DNA from: Thermomicrobiales bacterium | GTDB taxonomy: Bacteria > Chloroflexota > Chloroflexia > Thermomicrobiales > UBA6265 | Assembly: GCA_023957015.1 (NCBI GenBank) | Contig: JAMLHR010000008.1 | Location: 1-64,000 of the forward strand | Length of the DNA: 64,000 nt | Direction: 5' to 3' | Shown: positions 61,759 through 64,000 of the stretch, piece after piece | Layout of the letters: the number at the start of each line of letters is the position of its first letter | Numbering within the stretch: position 1 is the stretch's first letter | Position numbers and translations under genes: made by a program | Notes under the pieces: generated by a model | What the model saw: only the letters and a program-made list of their open reading frames with translations | Told to the model about the DNA's origin: nothing | The model's database searches: none

Positions 61759-63249
61759 CTACCGCGTCAATGGCAACACCCACTGATCGGCGCGAGGAGA
61801 CCAGGCGGCGGCCTTTTCCGAGACGCCGCTGACATTCACCAGATTCCAGAGAAACACCGCCGCGGCGTCATCATGCAACAGGTTCGCGACCTGACGATAG
61901 GTTTCCGCGCGCGCCACCTCATCCATCTCGGTCGAAGCGGAACTGAGGAATTCATCCACATCCGCGTTCGCATAACGACTGAGGAAACCGCCGGAACTCC
62001 AGACAAACCCCAGGAGCGTGGATGGATCGAACAGTGGACTCCAACTGGCCATGCGCAACTCAGGAGCGGATGGGTCCATCCAACCTGCGTTGAAGGTCGC
62101 CTTATCGCTCACCACCAACTCCACATTCACCCCGACTTCCGCCCACTGAGCGATCATCGCTTCACAGACCGGCACATAGGCATCCGTTGTGATCTCGAGT
62201 CGACAGGATAGATCGGTGATTCCTGTCTCCTCAAGCAAGCGTTGCGCTTGCTCGGGATCGTAGGCAAAGGGAGCGAGATCGGGATCGAATCCCAGTGAAC
62301 CCGGACCTGGTTGGATAGACGCCAATCGGGTGCTGCCTTCATGAATCAGCGCACTAGGGAAGGCATCCAGATCAAGCGCGAGGTTCAGAGCCGTCCGAAC
62401 GCGCACATCGTCAAACGGAGGTGTATCGGTTGCGATGCGTACGAACCAGGAGCCGGAGACGGCGGTATGGTTCACCTGCAATCCGGCATCACGCAGCGCG
62501 CCAGCGCTATCCAACGGCATGAAGGTGGCGATATCGGAGGCACCACTGATGACATCCGAAGCCCGTGTAGTTGCCTCCGGGACAAACCGCCAGGAGACGA
62601 TGTTGGCGATCGGTGAGCCCTTCGCTGCGGAAGGCTGATAACCGCTATACCGGTGCACCGCGATCTGCTCACCACGCGCCCATTGGTCGAAGATATACGG
62701 ACCGCTACCAATCGGCACATTCGGATCAAATGACTCCGGCAGGAGTACGTGCCACTGTGCCATTTGGGCCGGCAACCAGGGACTGGGTGCGCTCACATGA
62801 ATACGAGCCGTAAGCTCGTCGACGATCTCAATGTGCTCAACGATACCGAAGATATCGCGCACCTGCGATTCGCTGCCGGATACGAGGTCGAACCCGCGAG
62901 CAATCGCCTCGGCGGTCACGGGGGCAGTATCGTGAAAGGTCAATCCCGGGCGCAGCGCAACCTCCCAGGTGGTGTCATCAATCACCTCGAAGCGTTCGGC
63001 TGCGATCGGTCGCAGGGCACCATCGGCATCGAATCCAATCAAGGCATCGAAGATCGAATGCACGATCGACCATTCGATATCGGAATAGGCATTGGCGGGA
63101 TGAATGGTATCCGGTTCAACCGGGAGGTCAAAGACGATCGCATCAACGACCTCTACTCCCGGTATCGATTGGGCCAGCGCAGGCGACACGCGCGGCGCGA
63201 GCATGCCAATCGCTGCGGATGTGATCAGGTTGCGTCTGCTCAGGTTCAT
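61759..63249 (-). CDS. Family-5 ABC transporter substrate-binding protein
   Basis: 496 residues. A signal peptide with two arginines (MNLSRRNLITSAAIGMLAPRVSPALA), possibly Tat-dependent, then the SBP_bac_5 fold: IFDALIGFDADGALRPIAAERFEVIDDTTWEVALRPGLTFHD and DDVRVRTALNLALDLDAF. It binds a peptide, nickel or sugar acid for an Opp/Dpp-type importer. It might feed the oppDF ATPases at 40 kb, though it is far from them. Its start overlaps the upstream paralogue (ATGA). Confidence 0.88.
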   Translation of the reverse strand: MNLSRRNLITSAAIGMLAPRVSPALAQSIPGVEVVDAIVFDLPVEPDTIHPANAYSDIEWSIVHSIFDALIGFDADGALRPIAAERFEVIDDTTWEVALRPGLTFHDTAPVTAEAIARGFDLVSGSESQVRDIFGIVEHIEIVDELTARIHVSAPSPWLPAQMAQWHVLLPESFDPNVPIGSGPYIFDQWARGEQIAVHRYSGYQPSAAKGSPIANIVSWRFVPEATTRASDVISGASDIATFMPLDSAGALRDAGLQVNHTAVSGSWFVRIATDTPPFDDVRVRTALNLALDLDAFPSALIHEGSTRLASIQPGPGSLGFDPDLAPFAYDPEQAQRLLEETGITDLSCRLEITTDAYVPVCEAMIAQWAEVGVNVELVVSDKATFNAGWMDPSAPELRMASWSPLFDPSTLLGFVWSSGGFLSRYANADVDEFLSSASTEMDEVARAETYRQVANLLHDDAAAVFLWNLVNVSGVSEKAAAWSPRADQWVLPLTR

Positions 63250-64000
63250 ATCAATCTCCTTAATGCGAGCACGTACTCATCGCCACGCGGTGTCCACCCC
63301 TGGATGGTGCTGGAAACACCGAAGTTCGTCACCAGATTCCAGAGATAGATGGCCGCGGGTGAAGATTGTAGCTCCCGGCCAATCTCGGCATAGTAGTCGT
63401 TCCGAGTACCCTCATCCGGCTCGGTTGCGGCCGTGGCGATCAGCTCATCGACCGCGGGGTTCGCGTATCGACTCAGGTAGCCATCCGATTTCACCACCAG
63501 ATTCACAAAGGTGTATGGATCATACATCGGTCGCCAGGTGGCATATCGCAACGCAGGGGCCTCCGGATTCGGCCAGTCCTGATTGAAGGCAGCGAGCTCA
63601 GCGGTCTCGATCGTGACGCGGACACCGACTTCCTCCAACTGCGCGGAGATGGCCTCCAGAATATCGGTGCGCGATCCGGCGGATATCTGGGCATGTGTCT
63701 CAAATCCATCTGGATATCCCGCTTCCGCAAGCAATGCCCGAGAAAGGTCCTGATCGAACGCGAACGGTGCCAGATTCTCATTGAAGCCGAGTCCGCGCGC
63801 ATCCGGGAAGAAGCTGGCCAACCGCATCGCCTCAGGAGAAACGAGCGTGTCGGCGATCGTCTGCACATCGACCGCATGATTCAGCGCCTGGCAGACACGA
63901 GGATCATCAAACGGTGCGGCATCCGTAGCGATGCGGATGAACGATGTTCCCACGACAGGCGATGACACCGCGATGTGACCAGCCCGCTCAATCCCGCCCA
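63246..64000 (-). CDS. Family-5 ABC transporter substrate-binding protein, partial
   Basis: C-terminal 251 codons; the 5' part lies past the right edge. The frame GIERAGHIAVSSPVVGTSFIRIATDAAPFDDPRVCQALNHAVDV aligns with ALRDAGLQVNHTAVSGSWFVRIATDTPPFDDVRVRTALNLALDL of the downstream gene, showing a tandem duplication. Both end with a WSP/GWTPRGDEYVLALRR-type sequence. AAGGAG within its last codons is the ribosome site of the next gene. Confidence 0.87.
   Translation of the reverse strand, partial: GGIERAGHIAVSSPVVGTSFIRIATDAAPFDDPRVCQALNHAVDVQTIADTLVSPEAMRLASFFPDARGLGFNENLAPFAFDQDLSRALLAEAGYPDGFETHAQISAGSRTDILEAISAQLEEVGVRVTIETAELAAFNQDWPNPEAPALRYATWRPMYDPYTFVNLVVKSDGYLSRYANPAVDELIATAATEPDEGTRNDYYAEIGRELQSSPAAIYLWNLVTNFGVSSTIQGWTPRGDEYVLALRRLI

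Overview
The window looks like chromosome from a Gram-type-unclear bacterium of the phylum Chloroflexota, most like the Thermomicrobia lineage. This is an inference from gene style: roughly mid-to-high-50s GC, many two- and three-gene overlapping operons, GTG/TTG starts, a prokaryotic translin-family gene, a sigma-54 gene, Leu T-box control and ROK/Opp sugar-peptide systems. No rRNA gene is present to fix taxonomy. Most genes are core housekeeping genes.

Layout. 0-8 kb: a partial 2-hydroxyacid dehydrogenase, a purine permease, moaA, a Mur-ligase-like enzyme, a CPBP protease, parB and three small unknown proteins. 8-18 kb: prfB with its programmed frameshift, a ferredoxin-like protein, a PAP2 enzyme, two unknowns, an MFS transporter, gcvPB and leuS. 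leuS is preceded by a Leu T-box leader in which a complete tRNA-Ala(GGC) gene is embedded. 18-26 kb: a translin-family gene (frameshifted), a DUF192 protein, otsB, a CysS/MshC-family ligase, the rpsF-ssb-rpsR operon and a PPIase lipo/membrane protein. 26-39 kb: a cell-envelope cluster (membrane protein, FAD mutase-like enzyme, GtrA), an S41 peptidase lacking its usual lysine, ilvE, a ROK kinase, topA and dprA. 39-53 kb: a broken HpcH aldolase, oppDF, an operon of site-2 protease, HD protein, scpA, scpB and a phosphotransferase, iscS (frameshifted) with its RrF2 regulator, a second site-2 protease with a degenerate zinc motif, rpoN with a zinc-ribbon-like insert, a cupredoxin, an ECF sigma/anti-sigma pair and smpB.

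53.1-58.9 kb is a foreign, visibly AT-richer 5.8-kb element. It is flanked by 77/78-bp direct repeats that include the first five codons and upstream region of smpB. It carries a tyrosine integrase, a RepA-like ATPase and three unknown cargo genes. The chromosome resumes at 59.0 kb with a MatC-like permease, a methyltransferase, two small membrane proteins and two tandem family-5 substrate-binding proteins, the last cut by the window edge.

The two points most worth following are the tRNA gene nested inside a riboswitch leader, where the attenuated leader would itself be a tRNA precursor, and the small integrative element that uses the 5' end and promoter of smpB as its attachment site. Three genes that should be intact carry single-base frame changes. 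These may be real lesions or residual sequencing indels; the sequence alone cannot decide.
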